Positions 1 through 8,520 of a stretch of 64,000 nucleotides of DNA are shown piece by piece. Numbering within the stretch: the stretch's first letter is position 1; each line of letters starts with the position of its first letter. Under the pieces are notes generated by a model. It did not search any database. It was not told the DNA's origin and saw only the letters and a program-made list of their open reading frames with translations. The position numbers were made by a program, and so were the translations under genes. Origin of the DNA: Gymnogyps californianus (taxonomy: Eukaryota > Chordata > Aves > Accipitriformes > Cathartidae); NCBI RefSeq assembly GCF_018139145.2, contig NC_059500.1, positions 55,236,663 through 55,300,662 of the forward strand, written 5' to 3'.

Positions 1-231
1 CTGTACACAAATTTGGAAAACTCAAAATTCTTTTTAATGGGCTAGCAAGTGCCCAACCTGTGAAAAATAGTAACTACCAGCGGGGAATGTTGCACCCCTT
101 ACATCAGATCAAGTCCCTTCATTATTTTTCTTTAAGGGCAGATAAACTCACCCAGTCTTACATAATTGTGAATTGTCTCAAACAGATTTGTACTCAGAGA
201 TTTTTGTATGTCAAAGAACATACTTCTACGC

Positions 232-247
232 AAAAAAAAAAAAAAAA
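232..247 (+). repeat. A16 homopolymer
   Basis: Sixteen consecutive A residues. No retrocopy or target duplication was recognised beside it, so it is treated as a simple repeat and not as a retroposon tail. Confidence 0.9.
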
Positions 248-824
248 GTAATTTGTAAGAGCTATATCAGGGGCACATAAAGTATTGGAAAATACTACCC
301 CCATGCAAGTAATAAATCCTGTCCAAACATACCCATGGACATAAAGAGACAAAGCAATTTTCTCTGGCAATAGTAGTGCACAAAATTAAAAAAGCAGCCA
401 CTGCCATAAACCAGAACACCTTATACATGGCCCTCCCAACTAAGGATCTGTTCACAGAACAGAATGGCTAAAAAGCTTATGATCTAACATGTTTCAAAAA
501 TAGCTTAGTTTATATTTACTAAGACTGAGATTGTACAAAAAACCCACAGAAATTAGGCACCCTGCTCTCATTAAAATTCAGTAAGAGCTAGATGCCTAAT
601 TCCTCTAGGCTCTTATAAAAGTCTCATTAAAGTCAAAGCAAAAATCTACAAAGAGACAACAGGTGCAACAGTGGCCAGGCTCCATCCAGATAACATTGGT
701 ATTAGTTTGGGTAAATTCTGGTGCCCATAATGAAATAAGCAAAATGAAGCCTGCCAAAGCCAGTGTTGACCGATTTGTTTGGACTACTTTTTAATGAGTA
801 GTGCCTGTTAGAATTACAAATCAA

Positions 825-844
825 GGGGGAAGGGGGGGGGGGGG
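825..844 (+). repeat. G-rich homopolymer tract
   Basis: A G5 run, two A residues, then a G13 run. The tract is length-unstable and could form a G-quadruplex on the plus strand. It is isolated in AT-rich DNA. Confidence 0.85.
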
Positions 845-3800
845 AAGTAAACGCTTCTAACAGATTATAAGGACTTTAATAAAATGAAAAAAAACAAATT
901 TCCATCTCATTGTCCCAAATGATAAGTCTGCTGGTCCTGATTCTCAAATGCGTTACATACTGTCTAATTGTTTCTCAAGTGTTCAATCCTAAAATTTCCT
1001 CAGAACCCTCATGGGAGTAGTGTTATTCACATGACTTCAAATAAGAGATATCTCTTCTTGAACTGTAATCCTTTACCACTTCTTAGGTTTATTAACATCA
1101 ACATCACCAAATCTCTTTTGTGAACAGCCCCAAATGAAACTAGTGCGGATTGAATTAGCTGTGGTGAATCACACAGTTCTTCCTGTGGTCTCAGAGAATT
1201 TCTCCACCTCTACTGGACACACCAGAGTTGAGATAGAGAGGAAAAAAATCTATCATTGTCAAGGTAACTTTCACCAGATGCAAATACAAGAAGAGCCACA
1301 AAACCAAGAGCTGAAGCTGAACAGAGAGGCTTAGGATCTCTGCTCAACTATTTCTAGATCTAACGGTTTAGGACAGTGAATATCTACATCACAAAGAATT
1401 TGAGGGAATATTCCCTAAGCACAAATGTTTCTACACTATCACTTTATATGCACCTAGAAAGTTTTGTAGATGTAGCTAATTCATTCTACAATAGTACAAT
1501 TGTACTCAATCAGCTCAACGTTTCAGGATCCACAGCATCCAAGCACATATTTCAGTATAAACCTGCTACAACCCCAAAGGTAACAAAGGCATGGATTTCC
1601 TTCACATGAAGAAAGTATGCAATATTAGTAGATCCAAAACTAAAACACAGCAGGTGACAAACCACCCGCATTACTTTGGAATTCAAGACCAGTTAAGGCA
1701 CCCAAAAAGATCCAGAGATTATAGACTGCTTTGACACAGGGCACACACCAAGTCTAAGAACAGATGGAGCAGTAAGTGTTTATAATTCTTCTAGCTGTTT
1801 CCCTTCACCATCCAATATAACTTCTGCCTTTCCATGACTGAGTCAACCTAAATTGAATTTCAGCCAGGATGTTTCTGCCAGATCCCTGCCTTGGATAGGT
1901 AGTGGAAAGTAAGGAAACTGCACCACTTAGATCTGATGAAAAGGAAATGTGGACCCACGCAACAGCCACATACACACTGCAAAGCAGACTGTAACTTTGC
2001 CTTCACAGAAAAATAATTACAGTCTACTTCTTCCCACACATCTCCAAATGAAGTCATGATTCACAGGTGGCTTTGAAAAGCTATGCTGTGAAATTGTGAT
2101 ACACTACAGGCTAAAGGAGTTATCTTTATTATAGTACCACAGAAAACATGAAAAGATAGTGTCAGTGATGCGTAGTATTTGCTTAATCTGCTAACCATAA
2201 TCAAATGGAGATGTTCAAAGTTTAAGAACTGATTAATAATGACAGTAATTCATCATAATTAAATAATTTACAATACTTAGAAGCAAACCAGTGTTTTGTA
2301 TTGTACAACCCCACAGGACACTCTGCATTAACATTTATCAGGATTTAACTATTGTCATTTCATCAAACAATGATTCAATCAATAAACACGTTTACATGAA
2401 ACAACAAAAAATCAGTAAGGAGAAGAGTGAAATCTTCAACTAACATAAACCAGAGCTATTCAGTTCACATAAGAGAAGCCAAACACACTAACAGCTGAGA
2501 GATTCTACCTTTGCATACGCAGGTATGTAACCTCACTGTAACTTCAAAACCTTCTGGAAGGGAATTTGCAGCTTAAACTACAAAGCACAGAATCAGAAAT
2601 GCTGTGCCTTAATTGCTTATCCAGACACTTAGGCCAGAGACAAAAACTTCTGGACACTGCTTTAGCTGCTTGTCTAGCTGTCTACCAAAGACTGTCTGCA
2701 TGCACCCCAGCACAGCTAGCAGAATGGGTGGTGTGCTTACACCAGAAACTTCACTGTGGAGTCATGTAGCATAAGGCTCCTTGTCACATGCAGAGACAGT
2801 TTACTTTAGGATGATAGTCCTAATACTCCTTACCTTCAACCCCTTACAAATATTCTTGCAGAAGTTCTTATTCCTACTGTATAGCTGTTTCAGTTTTTCA
2901 TAAAGCAACTTCTCCACTACTCTAACTTACAGCCTACCCTCTTATGAAAAACTAAAATCAGCACCAAGAAATGCTGGCTAACAGCTGAGGGCTGAATGTA
3001 CTACAGACAGTCGAAAGGCATCATCACAAGTCAGAGTTCACACAAGTTAGGCTGAGCTACGCTGCGAGACCTTCCAATGAAGAGGCTACAGCACAGATAT
3101 ACGATCCTTTCTGATGGCTTTGCCACAGAAAGCAGTAGTCTTCAGGAAAAGAGGAGGACAGATAGCTGCAGTCAGAAGTTTAATTGCCTTTTAACCCCAT
3201 AGCCACAGTCACAGCAGACAATGCCCAAGATCAAGTCCATGTTTGCTACATATGTAGATTCCACTGTACATTTTGGGCACAGAAAACTGACTTACGACAG
3301 CACTGACTGGTTACAGATTAAGTTTCCATACTGTGACCTTTACTACAAGTATTAATCACAGTTATTGAACACCATCTTCATATTAGATTCTGAAAACCAA
3401 AAGCCTTAAGGAGAGGCAGGCAGAAGGAAAGGAATTCACCGTATTACTGACCGGCCTTGTCTCTACTTAAACAGTCAAGAAGAGAAGGAAGAAGGGAGAA
3501 GATTGTTTTAAATACAAGTTACTTATGGTAAAATATCAGCAAAGATATGAAAAAGGTGTCATTACTGTAGCCACAAACTTTTTAACATTTTTCCCAAAGG
3601 TCCCAGCTCTGAATGATCCACCTGGGTGCTCAAACCCTGCAGCGATACATAGGAAATACTCTCTACCAAGTGGAAACAAACAGGAAAATGTTTACACCTA
3701 AGAAGTGATGACTTTACATGCTTCAGAAACAAATAAAACAATTCTCAGTATTAGTCTTCTTATTCTGCTATATTTGTAAACTACCAAAGCTGTGTTTAAG

Positions 3801-5337
3801 TAAGCCTTACTTCTTTGCCTTATTCATCCTTCCTTATTTTATCTTGCAAGTAAGGCATAAGCTTTTCTCTGCTGCCATTTTCATAACAAGTGATCTTTAT
3901 GTCATAACGTTGCATTTACTACTCCGCTAGAGGATCAAACAAATAAAAAACTAAACGGATAAAGTTCAAAAGAGGTGGAGGTCCAGGAAACACTCTTTAT
4001 ACATAGAGAACTTCAATTGCAGCCAAAAACACAAAAAATATAAAAAGCATTTTAGCGAGTAATTTGCAAAAATGTTCTCAGTCATACCAAGAATGAAAAG
4101 TCTCCTTCTGAAAAGGATCACTAGTTCACAGCAATATTACTAATCAGGACCATGAAAACTGGAGGTAAAAGTGCAGACATTTTTTAAAGTTGCTACTGTG
4201 CACATTCTGACCTTAACTTCAAAAGTCCAACAAAAATTGAGAAAATATATCTGCAGATATTAATTTCATATAGACCTTTGTCAAGAATATATTTAATACA
4301 AGAATGCTAGCTGGAGAAATTCTTGTCAATTTTCAAGCCTCAGGTGTTGGTGAAAGCATTTTTCAAACTTGACAAGAAACGCTCACAGACCACTTCAGAA
4401 ATGAACAAAAGAAAAGATCTAAGACTGCTTTGAACACACTCTTCTGGCGCATGTTCTATGAAACACCACAGAAACACCAGGGCTAAAGCTGAGACATAAC
4501 TCATGAGAGAAATACTGTATTTAATGAAGCTTTACCCTCACCTCTGTCAAGTCCACATATGCTGCATGATACACTTAACTTCAGATTTATTTTTAAATGC
4601 TCATTATCCATACAAACTTTTTGCTTTCTATTATTGATATACATGGGCATAAAAATCTGCCTCCAATCCTATCCTTCTGGTACACTTTTTTCCTTAGAAT
4701 AACAAAAGGACAAAAGAAACAAAGACAGTAATAGGGCAATTAGGTTCCCAAAAAGAAAGTGTGCCTTTATTTGCACAACAATACTAACTTACACAGGAGA
4801 CTGCTCCACCCCGAACATGTAACTGGTATACTACTAAAGGAATTAAATTCGGGGACAATGTTTATTGGGTCTTAGGGGCTGTGGTTAAAACGAAGTAACA
4901 CTGAAGAAATCTAAAGCAAAACAGAAAAGAATGCAAGCAGAACAATGCCATGTCATAGATCCCACATAAATTTTTTTACAGAAAGCATGCAGAATACTTA
5001 AAATGGTAAAAGTAAGAAAAAAATCTTTATAGCTTCAATTCTTCAGTTGGTTATTTACTTACCTATCTAAAATATTCATCAAAAGACATCTTAAAAAGAA
5101 CAGCGTTAACCTAAAGTTTGGAAAGTCTGAACATCAAACATAAGCAGCAGATACCAAGTAAAACCAACTTCGGTGCAATCTATGCACTTATGCTGACACT
5201 TAACCACTCTCTTTACTTGACCATCATGCACACTTAGGCAAAAAAAACCCCAATCAGTTAACTGTAACTTCAGTTCGAGTTTAGGTGGTCTGTAACTTTT
5301 CCAGCCGTGTGCAGTTTGTTGTTCCACCATCATAAAT

Positions 5338-5349
5338 GGGGGGGGGGGG
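5338..5349 (+). repeat. G12 homopolymer at the left edge of the CpG island
   Basis: Twelve consecutive G residues in an otherwise AT-rich transition zone just before GC content rises. It could be polymorphic and hard to assemble. Confidence 0.85.
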
Positions 5350-5800
5350 AGATAAAATAAAAAACTCCATTTCTGCCCGCACTACGGACATAATGAAAGG
5401 TGGTCGTGGGGGAGACACGGCACTATGTGTTCGCGCGGGCACACAGACGGGCGCACGCCGAGGAGCAGCGGCGGAGGGTCGGCCGCGGGCCGCCCGCTCC
5501 CTCCGCGGCAGCGCCCTGCCTCGGCAGCGCCGCGCCGGTCTTCCGGCCCTGCCGGGCGGCGCGTAGGCCTCGGCGCCGCGCCGCCCGCCGCCTCCCCCCG
5601 TAAAGGCGCCGGGGCGGGCGCGCACAACCAGCAGGGCCCTATTCTACCCCTCCGGCCTTTCAGGAAAGTTTTCGGCCCGGCCGAGAGGCTCTAAAACGTC
5701 CCTGCCTGCAGATCCAGCCCCGCCGCCTCCTTTCCCCACCCCCCCCCCAGGAAGCAATGGCTGCGCCGCTCACGGCGGCGGGCCGCGCAAGGCCCCGTAC

Positions 5801-5881
5801 CTCGACGGCGCGGGGGGGCGCGGGGGGGCGCGGGGGGGGGGGGGGCTCCGGCGGCAGCATGCGGGCGAGCAGCCGCGGCAT
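5801..5881 (-). CDS. Possible first coding exon of a minus-strand gene, unidentified
   Basis: Read on the minus strand, an ATG at 5881-5879 opens exactly 27 codons and runs into a good splice donor at the 5801/5800 boundary (GAG|GTACGG), leaving phase 0. The peptide begins MPRLLARMLPPE and continues as a run rich in Pro, Arg and Ala. I do not recognise the protein. About 100 bases upstream on the same strand is an ETS site, which suits a transcription start near 5975. An in-frame stop lies three bases before this ATG, at the end of a 22-codon upstream ORF, so this ATG would be the first possible start of the long frame. The proline run is encoded by the G-rich tract of the plus strand, so its length may vary. 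It could instead be 5' untranslated sequence with a chance ATG. Confidence 0.3.
5812..5845 (+). repeat. G-quadruplex-capable G tract
   Basis: Three G blocks of 7, 7 and 14 residues separated by CGC. This meets the usual G-quadruplex pattern of four runs of at least three G with short loops. On the minus strand it is C-rich and falls inside the possible first coding exon, where it would encode prolines. Its place just inside the island could affect transcription of the minus-strand gene, but that is inference. Confidence 0.8.
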
Positions 5882-5884
5882 GCC

Positions 5885-5953
5885 TCAGGGCTGGGCTGGG
5901 CCCGTCGCCCCGCTGCTTCTTCCCTCCGCCACCATGTCACGCCGACCAGACAT
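5885..5953 (-). other. Upstream ORF in a probable 5' leader
   Basis: A minus-strand ATG at 5953-5951 starts 22 codons ending in TGA at 5887-5885. It is in the same frame as the possible main ATG at 5881, with only three bases between. If the minus-strand transcript starts near 5975, this uORF would be met first by scanning ribosomes and could limit translation of the downstream frame. A transcript has not been shown. Confidence 0.3.
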
Positions 5954-5957
5954 GTCT
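5930..5957. promoter_or_regulatory. p53-like response element
   Basis: The right half, AGACATGTCT (5948-5957), fits the p53 half-site RRRCWWGYYY at every position. The left half, CACCATGTCA (5930-5939), fits the CATG core and 7 of 10 positions. The spacer is 8 bases, within the 0-13 range usually accepted for p53. It lies some 20-50 bases downstream of the probable minus-strand start. Binding is untested. Confidence 0.4.
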
Positions 5958-5990
5958 GTGCGCCTGTGTGTGGCGGCGGTGACTTCCTGA
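5934..5990 (+). other. Short plus-strand ORF with a near-ideal start context
   Basis: The context GCCACCATGT is close to the optimal vertebrate initiation context but opens only 18 codons (MSRRPDMSV...) before TGA at 5988-5990. It overlaps the p53-like element and the minus-strand uORF. The good context is probably a by-product of the GC-rich palindromic sequence. I would not call a gene here without a plus-strand transcript. Confidence 0.2.
5982..5987 (-). promoter_or_regulatory. ETS-type site for the minus-strand promoter
   Basis: ACTTCC on the plus strand reads GGAAGT on the minus strand, within CAGGAAGTCACCGCC. Such ETS/GABP sites sit at or just upstream of start sites in many TATA-less CpG promoters. 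It supports minus-strand initiation near 5975. Confidence 0.45.
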
Positions 5991-6275
5991 TCCGCCGCCG
6001 CTCGCACAGGCAGAGGGACGGGAAAGGCCACCCGCCGCCGCCACCGGCGCTTGCCACCGCCTCCCTCTCGAGGCCCAGGGACGGGCTCCGCCACCCTCCT
6101 GCCCTGCCCGGGAGCTAGCTGCAGCAGCGGCCCGCTGCCTGCCCCCGCCTCCGGCAGGGGAGAGAACTTTTCCAGGTGCCGACCACCGCCGTCCCCCTCT
6201 CCCGACGGGGCAGACGAGCCGCGTCTACCTGAGCATCCGCGTGTGTATGCATCCTCGCTCCCGCCCGACCCGATC

Positions 6276-6291
6276 AAAAAAAAAAAAAAAA
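6276..6291 (+). repeat. A16 tract inside the CpG island
   Basis: Sixteen A residues embedded in GC-rich DNA. Poly(dA:dT) tracts disfavour nucleosomes, so it may help keep the island open. It also makes a spurious Lys/Phe run in frames crossing it, which argues that those frames are not coding. Confidence 0.85.
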
Positions 6292-6854
6292 TTTCCGCGC
6301 ACACCGGAAATAAAATGCTTTTTGCTTGGAAGGCGATTACAAATTTGCAAGCGCATGTTTTGTGCTACTCCGCTTCGCCGACTGCTGCAAGGCGGGAAGG
6401 GGGGGGGGAAGGCATGATTTCTGCAGGGAAAACGGGGGGTCGGGGGGAGACAAGATATCTTGGGAAGTAAATCGCGATACCTTTACAGCAGGAGTGACTG
6501 ACTGCACACTTAAGAGACTGACAAGCAACAGGAGCCGCAGCCTGTCGGGCGAAGTCCCAGCCCCCACCTCATCCCCCCTCCCCGGTGTGTGTAGTGCTTG
6601 TGACAGGCAGGCATGGAGATCATCCGGAACGCGGCCTCACGGGCTCTGCCGGGTAACGCCGCTACTCTCACAGGCAAGACCGCTCCCCGGCGCACCATCT
6701 TCCTCCCTCCTCATGCCTCCCCACTTCCCTTTCCTCGGCCGGGTCTACGCGAGCGTGTGCCACAGCGGGGAAGCAACCCCACCGCAACACGCTCTCCCGC
6801 CGCCGGACACCGTGAACTTCACCGGGCGACCCCCAGCAGCCGCCGAAACGCAGC

Positions 6855-6868
6855 CCACCAGGTGGGGC
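6855..6868 (+). promoter_or_regulatory. CTCF-like motif
   Basis: CCACCAGGTGGGGC differs from the CTCF core CCASYAGRKGGCRS mainly at one position in the GGC block. It sits between the minus-strand promoter and the plus-strand promoters, where an insulator between divergent units would make sense. It also contains an E-box-like CAGGTG. Confidence 0.3.
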
Positions 6869-7160
6869 AGCAGGCGAGGCCGCCCCCGGCCCGCCGAGCT
6901 GCCCCGGAGCTGGGTGCGTGGGCCGCCGCTCCCCCGGATCTGTTTCTCTCCCGGTCGCGTCGCCCGGAGCCTGCGACACGCTCGCTTGGCGGCAAGACCA
7001 AGGGGTGCCCCGAGCTGGTCGTTGTTGCCGCCGTGCGAGCCCGCCGGCCGCGCCGGTGAGAAACGCCAGCCGCCCCGCCGCACAGCGCAGCGCGGCGCGG
7101 CGGCTACAGACGCGCGGGCACCTCGCCCCGCCGCTCCCCCGTCCCTCCCGCGGGTGCCGC

Positions 7161-7167
7161 TGACTCA
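7161..7167. promoter_or_regulatory. AP-1 site (TGACTCA)
   Basis: Consensus AP-1/TRE heptamer, 66 bases upstream of the octamer of the TATA module. Jun/Fos or Maf/Nrf family proteins could bind it. Confidence 0.5.
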
Positions 7168-7226
7168 CAAGTCAGCCACTAGCGACGCCTTAGGGTTTTT
7201 TTCCCTCACACCCTCCCACCCCGGAG

Positions 7227-7298
7227 ATTTGCATCGTGATTATTCCAGACATACCGGATCAAAACTTTCTTCTCTCCACCCACTGGGGGATATAAATA
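7227..7298 (+). promoter_or_regulatory. Compact octamer plus TATA promoter module
   Basis: A perfect octamer, ATTTGCAT, at 7227-7234 is followed 56 bases later by TATAAATA at 7291-7298, predicting a start near 7320 on the plus strand. Octamer, TATA and their spacing resemble the compact H1-type RNA polymerase III promoter. Only a weak proximal-element resemblance is visible around 7253, and there is no T4 terminator until 7537 plus 1 kb (8537-8540). Polymerase II use is therefore more likely. Good donors downstream at 7505 (GTAAGT) and 7569 (GTGAGT) could close a first exon. Confidence 0.45.
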
Positions 7299-7379
7299 TC
7301 TGGGAGGGCCGGGCGCCGGAGAAGGTGGGGAGACGAAGCAGGTGTCACGACGGCGCCCGGGGCCCGCGGGGACGTGCTT

Positions 7380-7408
7380 GGGGAAGGGGAGGGAAGGGGA
7401 GGGAAGGT
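7380..7408 (+). repeat. G-rich decamer tandem repeat
   Basis: A GGGAAGGGGA-type decamer is repeated nearly three times. It is purine-only on the plus strand and able to form a G-quadruplex. It lies 60-90 bases downstream of the predicted TATA-driven start, so it would be in the 5' leader. Confidence 0.75.
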
Positions 7409-7504
7409 GGGCACGGTGCGTGCCGGCGCGATCACCAACAATAAAGGACAGCGCAGGCACCGCCGTGCCAGGGACGGGGAGCGGGGCGGGGGGCGGACCG
7501 AGTT

Positions 7505-7510
7505 GTAAGT
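7505..7510 (+). other. Possible splice donor (GTAAGT)
   Basis: Context GAGTT|GTAAGT: ideal intronic positions, but T instead of G at the last exon base. It would end an exon of about 185 bases started by the TATA module. No acceptor could be assigned. Confidence 0.25.
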
Positions 7511-7568
7511 TACATTTACCTTCCACCCGGGAGGAGCGCCGTGCTGGATGTCGCTTCTCTCCCCCTCG

Positions 7569-7576
7569 GTGAGTCA
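7569..7576 (+). promoter_or_regulatory. Splice donor overlapping an AP-1 site
   Basis: CTCG|GTGAGT is a strong donor, and TGAGTCA at 7570-7576 is a consensus AP-1 site sharing the same bases. One or the other may be used, depending on where transcription starts. Confidence 0.35.
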
Positions 7577-7699
7577 CCCGAGTCCGGAACCGGAGCGAGG
7601 GACTAGATTATGAACATGACTTCATTGATGACAGCCATTCCCTCCTCTTCCTAAACTCCTGCCCCTCCTTCGGCCCCCTCCCACCGCCTCCCCTCACCG

Positions 7700-7860
7700 A
7701 CGCCACCGCTCAGGAAGCGGCGTTCCCATTGGCCCGCCGGCGAGGGAGTTCCCGCCCCCCTGCGCAGAAAGGGCGGTCCTATTGGAGTCGGCTAGCTGTC
7801 GCTCAACCGAGATGTTGGGGAGGGGAGGAGGTGTGCAGGAGCGTGGCTGGGCGGGGAGTG
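7700..7860 (+). promoter_or_regulatory. Second plus-strand promoter with twin CCAAT boxes
   Basis: Two inverted CCAAT boxes (ATTGG at 7728-7732 and 7781-7785) are 53 bases apart, about five helical turns. Between them are a CCCGCCCC GC box (7751-7758), an NRF1-like TGCGCA (7760-7765) and a GGGCGG box (7771-7776). NF-Y sites typically lie 60-100 bases upstream of the start, so transcription would begin near 7840-7870. There is no TATA box. The following GC-rich sequence to about 8500 would be a 5' leader; an ATG at 8295 opens a 71-codon frame that I do not recognise. Confidence 0.5.
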
Positions 7861-8226
7861 TTGTGTGAGTGTGCGAGCGAGCGTGTGCGCGCACGCCGAG
7901 GGCCCCGCTCGTGTTCTCGCCGTGCGAACGGCGGGCAGCCTGGGCTGCCGCTCGAGGTTTCTCCGCGCTTCTTCACCCCTTCCCAGCTCGCATGTGCTGA
8001 GGGGAGAGAGAGACGGGAGCACTCTCCGTGAGGAGGCGGCGGCACTCGGGGGAGTAGTTTGCGGAGAGGTGAAGAAGGTGCTGGAACTCCGCCGTGCCGC
8101 TGCCCCAGCCTGCTGGGGCGAGCCCGCCGCCGCTGGAGAGGGAGGGCGGGGAGGAGCCAGCCTGACGGGCGTTGGGGTCTCGTGTACGGGGCGGTTGGTA
8201 GGGGGGGCAGGTGTCGCCCTGCCTTT

Positions 8227-8242
8227 AAAAAAAAAAAAAAAA
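8227..8242 (+). repeat. A16 tract inside the CpG island
   Basis: Sixteen A residues in GC-rich DNA, of the same length as the tract at 6276. Together they bracket the plus-strand promoter motifs. Confidence 0.85.
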
Positions 8243-8434
8243 GGCGGCATGGAAGGGCGTTGTCATTCGTCCCGAAACTTACACCCGGTCTCCGATGGCA
8301 GAGGGTGCCGTCGTGGACGAGACGAGGCTGCCGAGAACATTCCAGCTGAACCGGCTTGTCAGTCAGGCGGGCTCGCGCTCCCAACGGCCGCCAGCGGGGA
8401 AGGCACCGCCGGGGCTGGCGGGCGGTTATTTACC

Positions 8435-8443
8435 ACGTACCTT
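8435..8443 (-). other. Possible minus-strand splice donor
   Basis: On the minus strand the sequence reads GAGAAG|GTACGT, with the exon edge at 8441. All six intron positions fit a donor well. It would belong to a minus-strand transcript starting near the right edge of the island and running antisense to the plus-strand promoters. No open coding frame of note precedes it. Confidence 0.3.
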
Positions 8444-8520
8444 CTCGGAAGACCTGGCTACAGCTTGTCGCAGGTCTGGAGGCGGCTGTTGTAGTAGTCG
8501 CCAGATATAAGGATGTGTGA

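Larger units (their letters stand above)
1..5384. other. AT-rich noncoding stretch left of the CpG island
   Basis: No open frame here exceeds about 75 codons until the GC-rich island begins, and none resembles a protein I know. Base composition is AT-rich with scattered homopolymers, as in bird introns. Because a minus-strand promoter seems to lie at about 5.98 kb, this stretch is most simply the first intron or the transcribed body of a minus-strand gene. No splice site here could be tied to an exon, so this is inference. I see no transposon that I can name in it. Confidence 0.5.
5385..8520. promoter_or_regulatory. CpG island with several promoters
   Basis: About 3.1 kb of GC-rich, CpG-dense sequence, against AT-rich flanks on both sides. 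It holds GC boxes, ETS, AP-1, octamer, TATA and CCAAT motifs on both strands, plus several good splice donors. Vertebrate CpG islands of this kind mark promoters of widely expressed or developmental genes. The motif layout suggests a minus-strand start near 5.98 kb and plus-strand starts near 7.32 and/or 7.85 kb, so a divergent pair is likely. Long open frames inside the island (up to 372 codons) are low in complexity and are explained by the rarity of stop codons in GC-rich DNA. Confidence 0.85.

Noticed and set aside
6613..7059. ATG in good context starting MEIIRNAASRALPG
   Set aside because: The start context is strong and the first residues look plausible, but the frame soon becomes GC-driven low complexity, and no transcript or homologue is known to me.
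6326..7444. 372-codon plus-strand open frame in the CpG island
   Set aside because: Low-complexity Arg/Pro/Gly-rich translation, crosses the octamer and TATA module, and stop codons are rare at this GC content. No domain is visible.
7227..7600. RNase P, MRP, 7SK or U6 RNA gene behind the octamer/TATA module
   Set aside because: The downstream sequence does not resemble any of these RNAs and there is no T4 terminator for more than a kilobase.
7865..8494. 209-codon plus-strand frame
   Set aside because: Includes a Lys run from an A16 tract and lies where a 5' leader is expected; composition is driven by GC content.
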